Shown piece after piece: positions 7,846 to 15,507 of a stretch of 36,751 nucleotides of DNA. Source of the DNA: Cryobacterium melibiosiphilum (lineage in GTDB: Bacteria; Actinomycetota; Actinomycetes; Actinomycetales; Microbacteriaceae); NCBI RefSeq assembly GCF_003602235.1, contig NZ_QZVS01000069.1:1-36751 (forward strand). The letters are read 5' to 3'. A program made the translations under genes and the position numbers. Numbering within the stretch: the first letter of the stretch is position 1; each line of letters starts with the position of its first letter. The notes below the pieces were generated by a model. The model saw only the letters and a program-made list of their open reading frames with translations. It made no database searches and was not told the DNA's origin.

Positions 7846-8856
7846 ATGAGCACCCCAACCAAGACCGGCCCCACCAGGACCAAGCCGGCGGATGCCCCGC
7901 ACGGCGTTGTCGCCCCGATCATCGGCCAGGCCCGGCAGGTGAGTTTCTGGGCCGAGCAGGCCGCCCCGATCGGCCTGGTCGGGCTGGTGATCGTCTTCTC
8001 GATTCTGAGTCCGACGTTCCTGACGCTCGGCAACATTCGCGCCATGCTCGTCGCGGCCGCGATCTTGATCGTGCTGTCGGTGGCACAATCGTTCGTCATC
8101 ACCACCGGCGGCATCGACCTGTCGATCTCGGCCACGATGACCGTGGGCGCGGTCGGCTTCGGGCTCGCCTGGCAGGCCGGTCTCGGTTTTGTGCTCTCCG
8201 GGCTCGTGGCCGTCGCATCCGCCCTGGTCATCGGGCTGATCAACGGGCTGCTGATCGCACGCGGCAAGGTCACGGACTTCATCGCGACCCTCGGCACGCT
8301 CTCGGTGGCGACCGGCCTCGCGCTGATCTTCAGCGACGGCAAGCCGATCACCGTGAACAGCTCCGAGCTGTTGACGCTCACGTCGGGATCGATCGGCATC
8401 TTCGGCTACCCGATCATCCTCGCCGTGATCATCGGCGCACTGGCCTGGTTCGTGATGTTCCGCACCCGCTTCGGCCTGCACGTGCAGGCCGCCGGCGGCA
8501 GCGAGGAGAGCGCGGTCGCCAACGGCGTCAACGCTCCCCGCGTGCGCATCGCGGTCTACCTGATCAGCGCTGGCCTCGCCGGGGTCGCCGCCCTGCTGTT
8601 GGTGGCGCGCGTGGGCGCCGCGGAGCCGGCAATCAATACCGCCTTTCTCTTGAACTGCATCGCCGCGGTCGTGCTCGGCGGGGTCAGCCTCACCGGCGGC
8701 AAGGCCCGCATCGTGGGCCCGATCATCGGCGCGCTGCTGCTGACCGCCCTCACCAACGGGCTCACCCTGCTCGGGGTGAGTCAGTTCTACCAGCCGCTCG
8801 CCGTGGGCCTGGTTGTGGTGCTCGCTGCCCTCCTCACCCGGTTCCAGAAGAAATGA
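7846..8856 (+). CDS. Sugar ABC transporter permease (FrcC-like)
   Basis: Membrane permease of 336 residues (BPD_transp_2 family) with about ten transmembrane segments after a short charged N-terminus. The signature TTGGIDLSISATMTVGAVGF is the classic RbsC/FrcC GGIDLSVG motif. FIATLGTLSVATGLALI and the ATPase-contact region VVLGGVSLTGGKARIVGPIIGALLL are also present. It starts 10 bp after the lipoprotein stop and ends with an ATGA overlap into the ATPase. It is distinct from the permease at 2320-3384, so the window encodes two independent CUT2 importers. Confidence 0.93.
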   Translation: MSTPTKTGPTRTKPADAPHGVVAPIIGQARQVSFWAEQAAPIGLVGLVIVFSILSPTFLTLGNIRAMLVAAAILIVLSVAQSFVITTGGIDLSISATMTVGAVGFGLAWQAGLGFVLSGLVAVASALVIGLINGLLIARGKVTDFIATLGTLSVATGLALIFSDGKPITVNSSELLTLTSGSIGIFGYPIILAVIIGALAWFVMFRTRFGLHVQAAGGSEESAVANGVNAPRVRIAVYLISAGLAGVAALLLVARVGAAEPAINTAFLLNCIAAVVLGGVSLTGGKARIVGPIIGALLLTALTNGLTLLGVSQFYQPLAVGLVVVLAALLTRFQKK

Positions 8857-9662
8857 CGCAGACCAGCAGAAATGAAGATGAAATGACCACTCAGACCGAT
8901 TTTCAGCCCGGTTCCGCTCCCGCCAGTGAGATTCTGCTCGAAGCCACCGACATTAAAAAGTCCTTCGGCGGCGTGCACGCCCTCAAGGGCGCCTCGATCA
9001 CCATGCGGCGCGGCGAGATCACCGCCCTGGTCGGCGACAACGGCGCCGGCAAGTCCACGCTCGTGCGCTGCCTGTCCGGCATCCACCGGCCCGATTCCGG
9101 CACGATCCGGCTCGACGGCGACGTGGTGCACTTCAGCACCCCGAACGAGGCCCGCAAGCACGGCATGGAGACCGTGCAGCAGAACCTCGCCCTGGTCGAA
9201 GAACTCGCCGTCTGGCAGAACTTCTTTCTCGGCCGCGAGCTCGTGCACGGCCCGTTCCGCACCCTCGACCGCAAGAACATGAAGCGCAAAGCGGCCGACA
9301 TGCTCGCCGACCTCGCGGTGAACGCGCCGCCGGTCGCGAGCAAGGTGCGCCGGCTGTCGGGCGGCCAGCGCCAGGCGGTGGCCATCGCCCGCGCCGCCGG
9401 CTGGGGCAGCAAGATCGTCATCATGGACGAACCCACCGCCGCCCTCGGCGTGCAGGAGACCGCGAAGGTCGAGCAGACCATCGAGACCCTGCGCGATTCG
9501 GGCGTCTCGGTGCTGCTGATCAGCCACAACTTCGACCAGGTGATGCGCCTCGCCAACCACGTCTGGGTAATGCGGGCCGGCCTCGCCGTGGCCGAACGCC
9601 GCACCGCGGAGTCCAGCGGCGACGAGCTCGTCGCGCTCATCACCGGCGCGAAGGCGCACTGA
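8853..9662 (+). CDS. Sugar ABC transporter ATP-binding protein (FrcA-like)
   Basis: Single-domain ABC ATPase of 269 residues. Walker A is GDNGAGKST (61-69), the signature LSGGQ (168-172), Walker B IVIMDEP (188-194), and the switch histidine H225 in LISHNFDQV. It is similar to the ATPase at 3381 and to FrcA in having one nucleotide-binding domain. The ATG at 8853 overlaps the permease stop and gives a 27-residue polar leader before ILLEATDIKKSFGG. An ATG at 8883 is an equally possible start, and neither has a strong ribosome-binding site. It is followed after 2 bp by the first epimerase-like gene, so transport and catabolism are co-expressed. Confidence 0.92.
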   Translation: MTQTSRNEDEMTTQTDFQPGSAPASEILLEATDIKKSFGGVHALKGASITMRRGEITALVGDNGAGKSTLVRCLSGIHRPDSGTIRLDGDVVHFSTPNEARKHGMETVQQNLALVEELAVWQNFFLGRELVHGPFRTLDRKNMKRKAADMLADLAVNAPPVASKVRRLSGGQRQAVAIARAAGWGSKIVIMDEPTAALGVQETAKVEQTIETLRDSGVSVLLISHNFDQVMRLANHVWVMRAGLAVAERRTAESSGDELVALITGAKAH

Positions 9663-9664
9663 CG

Positions 9665-10573
9665 ATGACCGCACCACACAACCCGCTCGGCATCCACGCC
9701 GGCGTCTGGGTCGGGGACTGGTCGCCGGCATCCGCCCGCTACGCCATCGAGCAGAGCGCGGCCGCCGGGTTCGACCTGATCGAGATTCCGGCGGTTAGCT
9801 CCGACGCCGACCACGACGTGTCGGACCCGGGCGTCACACTGGCCCTGCTGCGGGACCATGGCCTCGATGCCGTCGTCTCGCTCGCCCTCGGCCGAGGCGA
9901 GGACATCAACACGACGGATGCGCACGCATCCGCGCGCGGGGAACGCCGCCTGCTGCAGGCGGTCGCCTTCGCCCACAGCCTCGGCGCGCCCTACGTCGGC
10001 GGGGTGCTCTACTCGATGATGGGCAAGTACGACCTGGCGCCCAGCGCGCAGGCTCGGGACAACTCCCTGGCCGTGCTCGGGCGGGTGGCGCGGGTGGCGG
10101 CCGAGTCGGGCATCGAGCTCGGCCTCGAATACGTCAACCGCTACGAGAGCAATCTGCTCAACACCGCCGCGAAGACCGTGCAGTTCATCCATGACCTGGC
10201 TGCGCCCAACGTCGTGCTGCACCTCGACACCTTCCACGCCAACCTCGAGGAACCCGACCAGGCCACTGCCGTGCGCGATGCCGGGCCGTTGCTCGGCTAC
10301 ATCCATGCCGCCGAGAACCATCGCGGGGGCCTCGGCACCGGCAGCATCGACTGGCCCGGGCTGTTTCGCCAGCTCGCCCTGTCGGACTACCGCGGACCGA
10401 TCACCTTCGAATCGTTCTCGGGCGTGGTGCAGCCGCCGGCGGTCGCGACCGACATCGGCCTCTGGCGCGACCTCTGGACCGACCCGCACGACCTCGCCCG
10501 CCAGGCCCACACCTTTCTCACCGCCCAACTGGCCGCCGCGCACGCTGCCGTGCCGGCGCTGGCATCCGCTTAA
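9665..10573 (+). CDS. TIM-barrel ketose 3-epimerase-like protein 1
   Basis: Xylose-isomerase-like TIM barrel of 302 residues resembling D-tagatose/D-allulose 3-epimerases, which invert C3 of ketoses using a divalent metal. The four metal ligands of that family can be placed as E155 (LGLEYVNRYE), D188 (LHLDTFH), H214 (GYIHAAENHRG) and E249 (ITFESFS). Their spacing 33/26/35 equals that of the Pseudomonas cichorii enzyme (E152, D185, H211, E246). The catalytic glutamates are therefore E155 and E249. It begins 2 bp after the ATPase stop, in the same operon. A second homologue follows 54 bp downstream. No signal peptide, so it acts in the cytoplasm on imported sugar. Exact sugar and position specificity are not readable from sequence. 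Confidence 0.87.
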   Translation: MTAPHNPLGIHAGVWVGDWSPASARYAIEQSAAAGFDLIEIPAVSSDADHDVSDPGVTLALLRDHGLDAVVSLALGRGEDINTTDAHASARGERRLLQAVAFAHSLGAPYVGGVLYSMMGKYDLAPSAQARDNSLAVLGRVARVAAESGIELGLEYVNRYESNLLNTAAKTVQFIHDLAAPNVVLHLDTFHANLEEPDQATAVRDAGPLLGYIHAAENHRGGLGTGSIDWPGLFRQLALSDYRGPITFESFSGVVQPPAVATDIGLWRDLWTDPHDLARQAHTFLTAQLAAAHAAVPALASA

Positions 10574-10627
10574 TTCGTCTGCTCACCACCACACAGTCTC
10601 GATTTTTCACAGAACAAAGGAACCCTC

Positions 10628-11545
10628 ATGTCCAGCAACTCACTCGGAGTGCACGCCCTCGTCTTCTCGGGCGGCACCGGCCCCGCCGAAGTCAGCTACG
10701 CGATCGAACAGACCAAGAAAGCCGGCTTCGACATTCTGGAGCTGTCGCTGCACGACGCCCACAATCTCGACGCGGCGAGCGCCCGCGCCGAGCTTCACGC
10801 GGCCGGCCTCGACGTGGTCTGCTCCCGCGGGCTGAGTTTTCAGGCGGATGTCTCCAGCGACGACCCCGCGGTCGTCGCCCTCGGCGCCGCCCTGCTGCAC
10901 GATTCCCTGCAGCTCACCCACGACCTCGGCGGCACCTTCTTCACCGGCGCGCTCTACAGCGCGCTCGGCAAGTACAGCGCCCCGCTCAGCACGCGGGGCC
11001 GCGCCAACGTCGTCGCGGTGCTGCGCGACCTCGCCGTCGAGGCGCAGGGGCTCGGCATGAGCCTGGGCCTGGAGATCTGCAACCGCTACGAGACCAACGT
11101 CATCAACACCGCCGCCGGAGCGCTCACCCTCGCCGACGACATCGGCGAAAACAACGTGCTGATCCACCTCGATTCGTACCACATGAACATCGAGGAGGAC
11201 GACTTCGTGCGCCCGGTTCACCTCGTGGGCGACCGCCTCGGCTACGTGCACATCGGCGAGAACCACCGCGGCTATCTCGGCAGCGGCCACCTCGATTTCG
11301 GGTCGTTCTTCCACGCCCTCGCCGACATCGACTACACCGGACCGATCACCTTCGAATCGTTCTCGTCGGCGATCGTCTCACCGACCCTGTCGAACGACCT
11401 CGCCATCTGGCGCAACCTCTGGTACGACGGCCCCGCCCTGGCCCGGCACGCCCACACCTATCTCGCCACCGCCCTAGAGTCGACTCATGCCGAGTCCACA
11501 GATGCCGCGTCCACACCTGCCGAGTCGACACATGCCGAATGGTGA
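10628..11545 (+). CDS. TIM-barrel ketose 3-epimerase-like protein 2
   Basis: Second xylose-isomerase-like TIM-barrel protein, 305 residues, clearly homologous to the one just upstream. Metal ligands are E149 (LGLEICNRYE), D182 (IHLDSYH), H208 (YVHIGENHRG) and E243 (ITFESFS), with the same 33/26/35 spacing. An AAAGGA ribosome-binding site lies before the ATG. The C-terminal tail is odd: after the final helix it ends in pentapeptide repeats (ESTHA, ESTDA, ASTPA, ESTHA) encoded by a 15-bp tandem DNA repeat, and overlaps the start of the kinase gene in another frame. The pair may perform successive epimerisations or differ in specificity; that is inference. Confidence 0.87.
   Translation: MSSNSLGVHALVFSGGTGPAEVSYAIEQTKKAGFDILELSLHDAHNLDAASARAELHAAGLDVVCSRGLSFQADVSSDDPAVVALGAALLHDSLQLTHDLGGTFFTGALYSALGKYSAPLSTRGRANVVAVLRDLAVEAQGLGMSLGLEICNRYETNVINTAAGALTLADDIGENNVLIHLDSYHMNIEEDDFVRPVHLVGDRLGYVHIGENHRGYLGSGHLDFGSFFHALADIDYTGPITFESFSSAIVSPTLSNDLAIWRNLWYDGPALARHAHTYLATALESTHAESTDAASTPAESTHAEW
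11476..11535. repeat. Four-copy 15-bp tandem repeat bridging two genes
   Basis: Four consecutive 15-bp units of the form CGAGTCSACACATGC (11476, 11491, 11506, 11521) with few mismatches. One frame encodes the ESTHA-type C-terminal tail of epimerase 2. The other frame supplies in-frame ATG codons for the kinase at 11487, 11502 and 11532. Being a multiple of three, copy-number changes keep both frames open. Confidence 0.85.
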
Positions 11546-12227
11546 CGACCGGTCCGCCGCGGCGACCCAGCTGGCCGACGCACCTGCATCCGCTCAGCTG
11601 ACCGAACTCGCGCAGCGCGTGATCACGCTGCTGCCCGAACACGGGCGCATCCTGATCGGCATCGCCGGCAGTCCCGGCGCCGGCAAGACCACCCTCGCGA
11701 TGCAGGTCGCGGCCACGGTGAACGAGCTGCTCGGGTCGACGGATGCCGCGGTGCACCTGCCCATGGACGGCTACCACCTCGCCAACAAGACCCTCGACCG
11801 GCTGGGCCGCCACGACCGCAAGGGCGCCATCGACACCTTCGACGGCTGGGGCTTCGTCGGCCTGCTGCGCCGGCTGCTCGCCGAGACCGAGCACACGGTC
11901 TACGCGCCGAGCTTCGACCGCGCCGTGGACGAGGGCATCGCCGCCGAGATCGCCGTGCTGCCGACTGCCCGCGTCGTGATGGTCGAGGGCAACTACCTGC
12001 TCGCCGACTCCGAGCCGTGGGCACAGATTCGGGAGCTGCTCGCCGAGAGCTGGTTCTGCGAGACCAGTGAGGCCGAACGCCTGCGCCGCCTCGTCGACCG
12101 GCACGAGCGCCACGGCCGCAGCCACGAAGCGGCACTGGCTTGGGCCGAATCCGTCGATGGCCAGAACGCGCTGCTGATCGAGGCGACCCGCCCGCGCGCC
12201 ACGCTGACGATCTCCGGCCAGGCCTGA
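11487..12227 (+). CDS. FrcK-like P-loop sugar/nucleoside kinase
   Basis: P-loop kinase of the phosphoribulokinase/uridine kinase/pantothenate kinase-like superfamily, 246 residues from the first ATG or 231 from 11532. Walker A is GSPGAGKTT (61-69). The substrate-binding HLPMDGYHLANKTLDRLGRHDRKGAIDTFDG segment is split here as HLPMDGYHLAN followed by KTLDRLG and RKGAIDTFDG. VVMVEGNYLL is the Walker B-like strand. Proteins of this type sit next to frcBCA in rhizobia (frcK). Here it closes the importer-epimerase operon and would phosphorylate the internalised or epimerised sugar, which is inference. The true start is unclear because the 15-bp tandem repeat offers several ATGs; the first 40 residues are not conserved-looking. 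Confidence 0.85.
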   Translation: MPSPQMPRPHLPSRHMPNGDDRSAAATQLADAPASAQLTELAQRVITLLPEHGRILIGIAGSPGAGKTTLAMQVAATVNELLGSTDAAVHLPMDGYHLANKTLDRLGRHDRKGAIDTFDGWGFVGLLRRLLAETEHTVYAPSFDRAVDEGIAAEIAVLPTARVVMVEGNYLLADSEPWAQIRELLAESWFCETSEAERLRRLVDRHERHGRSHEAALAWAESVDGQNALLIEATRPRATLTISGQA

Positions 12228-12248
12228 GCCGGGCGGCGGCATCCGCTT

Positions 12249-12323
12249 GTCGATAGGTGACAGCTGTGAGCGCGCGAGCCCGCTATAGGAGGCCTGCGCG
12301 CTCACAGCTGTCATCCATCGACA
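12249..12323. repeat. Palindromic element family D, copy 1 (TGACAGCTGTGAG arms)
   Basis: Perfect 18-bp arms TGACAGCTGTGAGCGCGC (12258-12275) and its complement (12296-12313), with outer TCGATA/ATCGA pairing. The 20-bp centre contains CCCGCTATA. It lies between convergent genes (kinase and histidine kinase 1), 16 bp beyond the stop codon of the latter. Homologous copies are at 20401, 31851 and 33816. Confidence 0.88.
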
Positions 12324-12339
12324 CGGGCCCAGCCAATCG

Positions 12340-13590
12340 TCACAACCCGCGGCGGCCCACGGGCAGGGTCAGCTCGAAGCGGCTGCCCGCCGGCGATGAC
12401 CGGGTGAGGCGCAGGTCGCCGCCGTGGCGCCGTGCGATGTGGCGACTGATTCCGAGGCCCAGGCCGGTGCCCGCCTGATCGGAGGTGCGCGCCGAGGGCG
12501 TGCGATAGTACGCCTCGAACACGCGCGACCGGTCTTCGTCGGCGATTCCGCCGCCCGAATCGGCGACGGCGAGCGTGACCGTGTCGGCGTCGCTCGTCAC
12601 GCTGACGGTGACCGTGCCGCCCACGCGGTTGTACTTGATGGCGTTGGAGAGCAGGTTGTCGACCACCTGCCGAACCCGATTCGCATCGACCTCGGCGAAC
12701 GGCGAGGGCACGCCCGGCATCGGCTCGCTCACGCTGATCGTGATGCCGCGCACATCAGCAGAAACCAGGCGCGTCTCCCGGCACTCCGCCACGAGCCGGC
12801 GCAGATCCGTCGCGGCGTACTCGAGTGGAGGTTCCCGCACCGCGGTACTGCGGGCCATAAGCAGGTCTGCGAACATCGCCTCCATCTGCTCGGCGTTGCG
12901 CACGATCACGGCTGCCCGCTGCTGCACCAGCGGCATCTGCCCGCTGTCCTCCAGCACGAGCTCGGCATTGCCCAGGATCGAGGTGAGTGGTGTGCGCAGC
13001 TCATGGGTGACCGCCTCGATCAGCCGGTCGCGTTGGCGCACGGCCTGCTCGGTCAGCTCGGTCTGGGCGGCCAGTTCGACGCGTTTACGACGAATGCGCG
13101 CGCCCGAGATTCCGGCGGCCCCCGCCAGCACGACCAGAATCAGCGGAAACGCGATGAGGCGGGCGAAGTCGGCGGAGTCGAAGTCGACGTAGTTCGCGAA
13201 GAAACTTTGCGGGCTCGTCACCGCGACGAGCGCGAGGCACACGGCAAAACCCACCGGGCCGAACGAGTAGGCGATCCAAATGATGGGCAGGATGAGCAGC
13301 AGCGCGCCGCCCGACATCGCGGCCTGGTCGGCCACGACGGTCAGGCGGATGCCCACGATATCCAGCAGGGGTAGCGCCAGCGAGAAGCTCTGCAGCCAGG
13401 CGGTCTTGCGCCACAACACCGTGACGACGGTGACCAGCCCGATGAGCCCGGCGCCAGAAATATACAGCACCGGATTGAGCGTGTTCGGGCCGCCGACCAG
13501 CAGCGCCGTGCCCACCACGAGCAGCGCCGCGAACACGACGACCTGAAATTCCAGCAGGGACCGGGCGTAGCCCTCGTAGCGTCTCACCAT
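12340..13590 (-). CDS. Orphan sensor histidine kinase 1
   Basis: Membrane histidine kinase of 416 residues. Residues 1-162 hold about six hydrophobic segments with the motif LPIIWIAYSFG, a sensor module without an extracellular loop domain. A short coiled stretch leads to the HisKA domain with phospho-acceptor H196 in EAVTHELRTPL. The HATPase domain has the N-box DNLLSNAIKYN (N312/N316), G1 DSGGGIAD (344-351), F-box VFEAYYR and G2 GTGLGLG (375-381). All catalytic motifs are intact. No response regulator is encoded nearby. The same sensor module occurs in the kinase at 20494-22107. The ATG has AGGGGGA upstream. It is divergent from the GntR regulator gene. The signal sensed is unknown. Confidence 0.9.
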   Translation of the reverse strand: MVRRYEGYARSLLEFQVVVFAALLVVGTALLVGGPNTLNPVLYISGAGLIGLVTVVTVLWRKTAWLQSFSLALPLLDIVGIRLTVVADQAAMSGGALLLILPIIWIAYSFGPVGFAVCLALVAVTSPQSFFANYVDFDSADFARLIAFPLILVVLAGAAGISGARIRRKRVELAAQTELTEQAVRQRDRLIEAVTHELRTPLTSILGNAELVLEDSGQMPLVQQRAAVIVRNAEQMEAMFADLLMARSTAVREPPLEYAATDLRRLVAECRETRLVSADVRGITISVSEPMPGVPSPFAEVDANRVRQVVDNLLSNAIKYNRVGGTVTVSVTSDADTVTLAVADSGGGIADEDRSRVFEAYYRTPSARTSDQAGTGLGLGISRHIARRHGGDLRLTRSSPAGSRFELTLPVGRRGL

Positions 13591-13648
13591 GGCTGGTCCC
13601 CCTGATCACAGCATAAACGGAAAGTATGCTCATAAACGTTGAAATTCT

Positions 13649-13663
13649 GGGGTTGAGAACCCC
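13649..13663. promoter_or_regulatory. Short dyad in the HK1/GntR divergent gap
   Basis: GGGGTT-GAG-AACCCC lies in the 155-bp region between the divergent histidine kinase 1 and GntR genes. A second weaker dyad (GCATA 13611-13615 with TATGC 13625-13629) and a repeated CATAAACG are close by. Either may be a regulator site; no function is proven. Confidence 0.25.
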
Positions 13664-13745
13664 TGATCGTCATGCCTCGCCCCAGCCCACCGGCACCGTG
13701 ACCGCGCCCGACCAGCGAAGCCCCGCGGCAGGGTCCCTCTAAACT

Positions 13746-14630
13746 GTGGAGATCACACCATTGACACAGAGCACCCCTGCCACGAGCACACCACCCGCGA
13801 CGCCGGCCGTGCTGACTCTCGCTCGCCTGCGCCCCGCGCCGTGGAGCGCCGCGTCACCCGTGCACCTGCAGATCGCGGACTGGCTCAGCAACCTGGTCGT
13901 CTCGGGCGAGCTCACCCCCGGCGACAGACTCCCCCCGGAACGCCAACTCGCCGAAGCGCTCCTGGTCAGCCGAATGACCCTCCGCCAGGCCCTCGAGGGC
14001 CTCCAAACCGCTGGCTGGCTGACCCGCACCCGCGGCCGCCGCGGCGGTGCCGTGATCGCCGATCACCGTTCCAACGTAGATATTTCCAACCTGGTCGGAC
14101 TCCGAGCGCAATTGCTGCAGTCGGCGCTGACGGCATCCTCTCGCCTCATTTCGGCCACCCAGAACACTCCCGACGACGCCACTCGCACCGCCCTGCGGCT
14201 CGGCCCCGCCGACAGCGTCTACGACGTGATCCGGGTGCGCTTCGCCGACGACATCCCCGTCGTGCTCGAGCGCTCATACTTTCCCGCCGGGCTGTTCCCC
14301 GGCCTGCTCGACCGTGACCTCACCGGGTCGATGTACTCCCTCATGCGCCGCCACTACGCACTTGCCCCGGTATCGGCCACCCAGGAACTGACCGCCCTGA
14401 TCGTCGACGCCGCCGATGCCGCGCTGCTCGAGATCGCCCCGAACGGCCCGATCCTCGGCATCACGCGCACCTCGCTCGCCGGCAACGGCACCCCCGTGGA
14501 GTTCTCCCGCGACCTCTTCCGCTCCGACAAGCTCCGCGTCACCGTGTCCGGGCGGGTCAGTTCGGCAGCGGATGCCCCGGCCGGCCTCCCCGACGACGAC
14601 GCGGCATCCGCTTCAGTCACCGAACCGTAG
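13746..14630 (+). CDS. GntR/HutC-family transcriptional regulator
   Basis: Regulator of about 294 residues. The N-terminal GntR winged helix-turn-helix is PVHLQIADWLSNLVVSGELTPGDRLPPERQLAEALLVSRMTLRQALEGLQTAGWL. It is given here in pieces: VHLQIADWLSNLVVSGEL, GDRLPPERQLAE, VSRMTLRQALEGL. A UTRA effector domain follows (about 120-275), with DSVYDVIRVRFADDIPVVLERSYF-type sequence and the closing GTPVEFSRDLFRSDKLRV. HutC-subfamily proteins include PhnF, which controls phosphonate genes. A GT-N-TA-N-AC palindrome at 15402, in front of the neighbouring transporter operon, is the expected binding site. The start is uncertain: the GTG at 13746 has no ribosome-binding site and a TTG at 13761 follows GGAG. 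Its 3' end overlaps the convergent HAD gene by 18 bp. Confidence 0.88.
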   Translation: MEITPLTQSTPATSTPPATPAVLTLARLRPAPWSAASPVHLQIADWLSNLVVSGELTPGDRLPPERQLAEALLVSRMTLRQALEGLQTAGWLTRTRGRRGGAVIADHRSNVDISNLVGLRAQLLQSALTASSRLISATQNTPDDATRTALRLGPADSVYDVIRVRFADDIPVVLERSYFPAGLFPGLLDRDLTGSMYSLMRRHYALAPVSATQELTALIVDAADAALLEIAPNGPILGITRTSLAGNGTPVEFSRDLFRSDKLRVTVSGRVSSAADAPAGLPDDDAASASVTEP

Positions 14631-15341
14631 GTGCAGCGCCGCCGGGGTCAGCGTCGGCAGCACGCCGTCGCACCGTGGCCGCAGCTCGCTCAGCGGATGC
14701 GTGCCCGCGACGGCGATCACCCGCATGCCGGCCGCCCGGCCCGCGGCCAGCCCCGGGAGCGAATCCTCGAGCACCACCACCCGGCGTGGGTCGCCGAGCC
14801 CGAGCAGCGCGGCCCCGCGCCGAAACCCCTCCGGGTGCGGCTTGCCCGCGGCCACGTCCTCCTCGGCGACAACCGTCGGCAGCAGCTCGCTGAGGCCCGC
14901 CCGGTGCAGGGCCGGCAGCACACTCTGCCGGCTCGCTCCCGTCACCACGGCCAGGGCGAGGCCCCGACCCGCTGCCGCCCGCACAAAGTCCCGGGTGGGC
15001 TGCGCGATCAGGTCCGCCGTCGCGGCCGCCCGCTCGTAACGCCGGGCGAGTTCGACGAGCAGGTCGTCGACGGATGCCTGTGGTCGCGTGCTCTCGGCGG
15101 CCAGCAGCGTCAGAATGCCACGATCACTGCGCCCCGCATACGCCGTCGTGTAGCGATCTGCGGACAGGTCCACGCCGAGGGCCTCCCGAGCCAGCTCCCG
15201 AATCAGCTCGGACAGTAGTCGTTCATCATCGCTGAGGGTGCCATTGAAATCGAGCAGCAGTCCCTGCATCTCGGCCATGCTCCAGCCGGCGTTCGGGGTG
15301 CAAATCGGGTCAGTCAGGTCAATCGGGTCAGTCAGGGTCAT
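14613..15341 (-). CDS. HAD-superfamily hydrolase (subfamily IA-like)
   Basis: HAD hydrolase of 242 residues with a C1 helical cap, as in phosphoglycolate phosphatase, beta-phosphoglucomutase and phosphonatase. Motif I is LLLDFNGTLSDDE, so the nucleophile Asp is kept but the second Asp of the usual DxD is Asn. Motif II is AVVTGAS, motif III the Lys of AAGKPHPEGF, and motif IV VVLEDSLPGLAAG. A changed +2 residue also occurs in phosphonoacetaldehyde hydrolase, so a phosphonatase-like role is possible given the neighbouring operon, but not shown. The ATG at 15341 has AAGGA upstream and gives a short N-terminus with an internal duplicated TDPI. A later start at the MQGLLLDF methionine is possible. 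It is divergent from the transporter operon. Confidence 0.86.
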   Translation of the reverse strand: MTLTDPIDLTDPICTPNAGWSMAEMQGLLLDFNGTLSDDERLLSELIRELAREALGVDLSADRYTTAYAGRSDRGILTLLAAESTRPQASVDDLLVELARRYERAAATADLIAQPTRDFVRAAAGRGLALAVVTGASRQSVLPALHRAGLSELLPTVVAEEDVAAGKPHPEGFRRGAALLGLGDPRRVVVLEDSLPGLAAGRAAGMRVIAVAGTHPLSELRPRCDGVLPTLTPAALHLRFGD

Positions 15342-15401
15342 CAGGGTCGTCCTTCGTGTGGGTAGTCGCGTCTGACACCCACTATGCGGCCCCAAAAAAA
15401 G

Positions 15402-15411
15402 GGTCTAGACC
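15402..15411. promoter_or_regulatory. GntR/HutC-type operator
   Basis: GGTCTAGACC is a perfect 10-bp palindrome containing GT-C-TA-G-AC, the GT-N-TA-N-AC core recognised by HutC-subfamily GntR proteins such as PhnF. It lies in the 166-bp gap between the divergent HAD gene and the ABC operon, directly after a poly-A run. The GntR gene at 13746 is the natural partner. Location and core support the call; binding is not shown. Confidence 0.65.
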
Positions 15412-15507
15412 AAATTCAGCTGGCGGTCATTCAGCGTTCATCCCGTCGTCACTTTCGTGTCCGACGCTGAAGGCATCCCACCCGCCACTTCTTTTTGGAG
15501 CACGACC

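Noticed and set aside
6753..8399. 548-codon open frame on the minus strand
   Set aside because: Antisense shadow of the binding-protein and permease genes; low-complexity Val/Gly/Asp-rich product without motifs.
8903..10543. 546-codon open frame on the minus strand
   Set aside because: Antisense of the ATPase and first epimerase, which have complete catalytic motifs on the plus strand.
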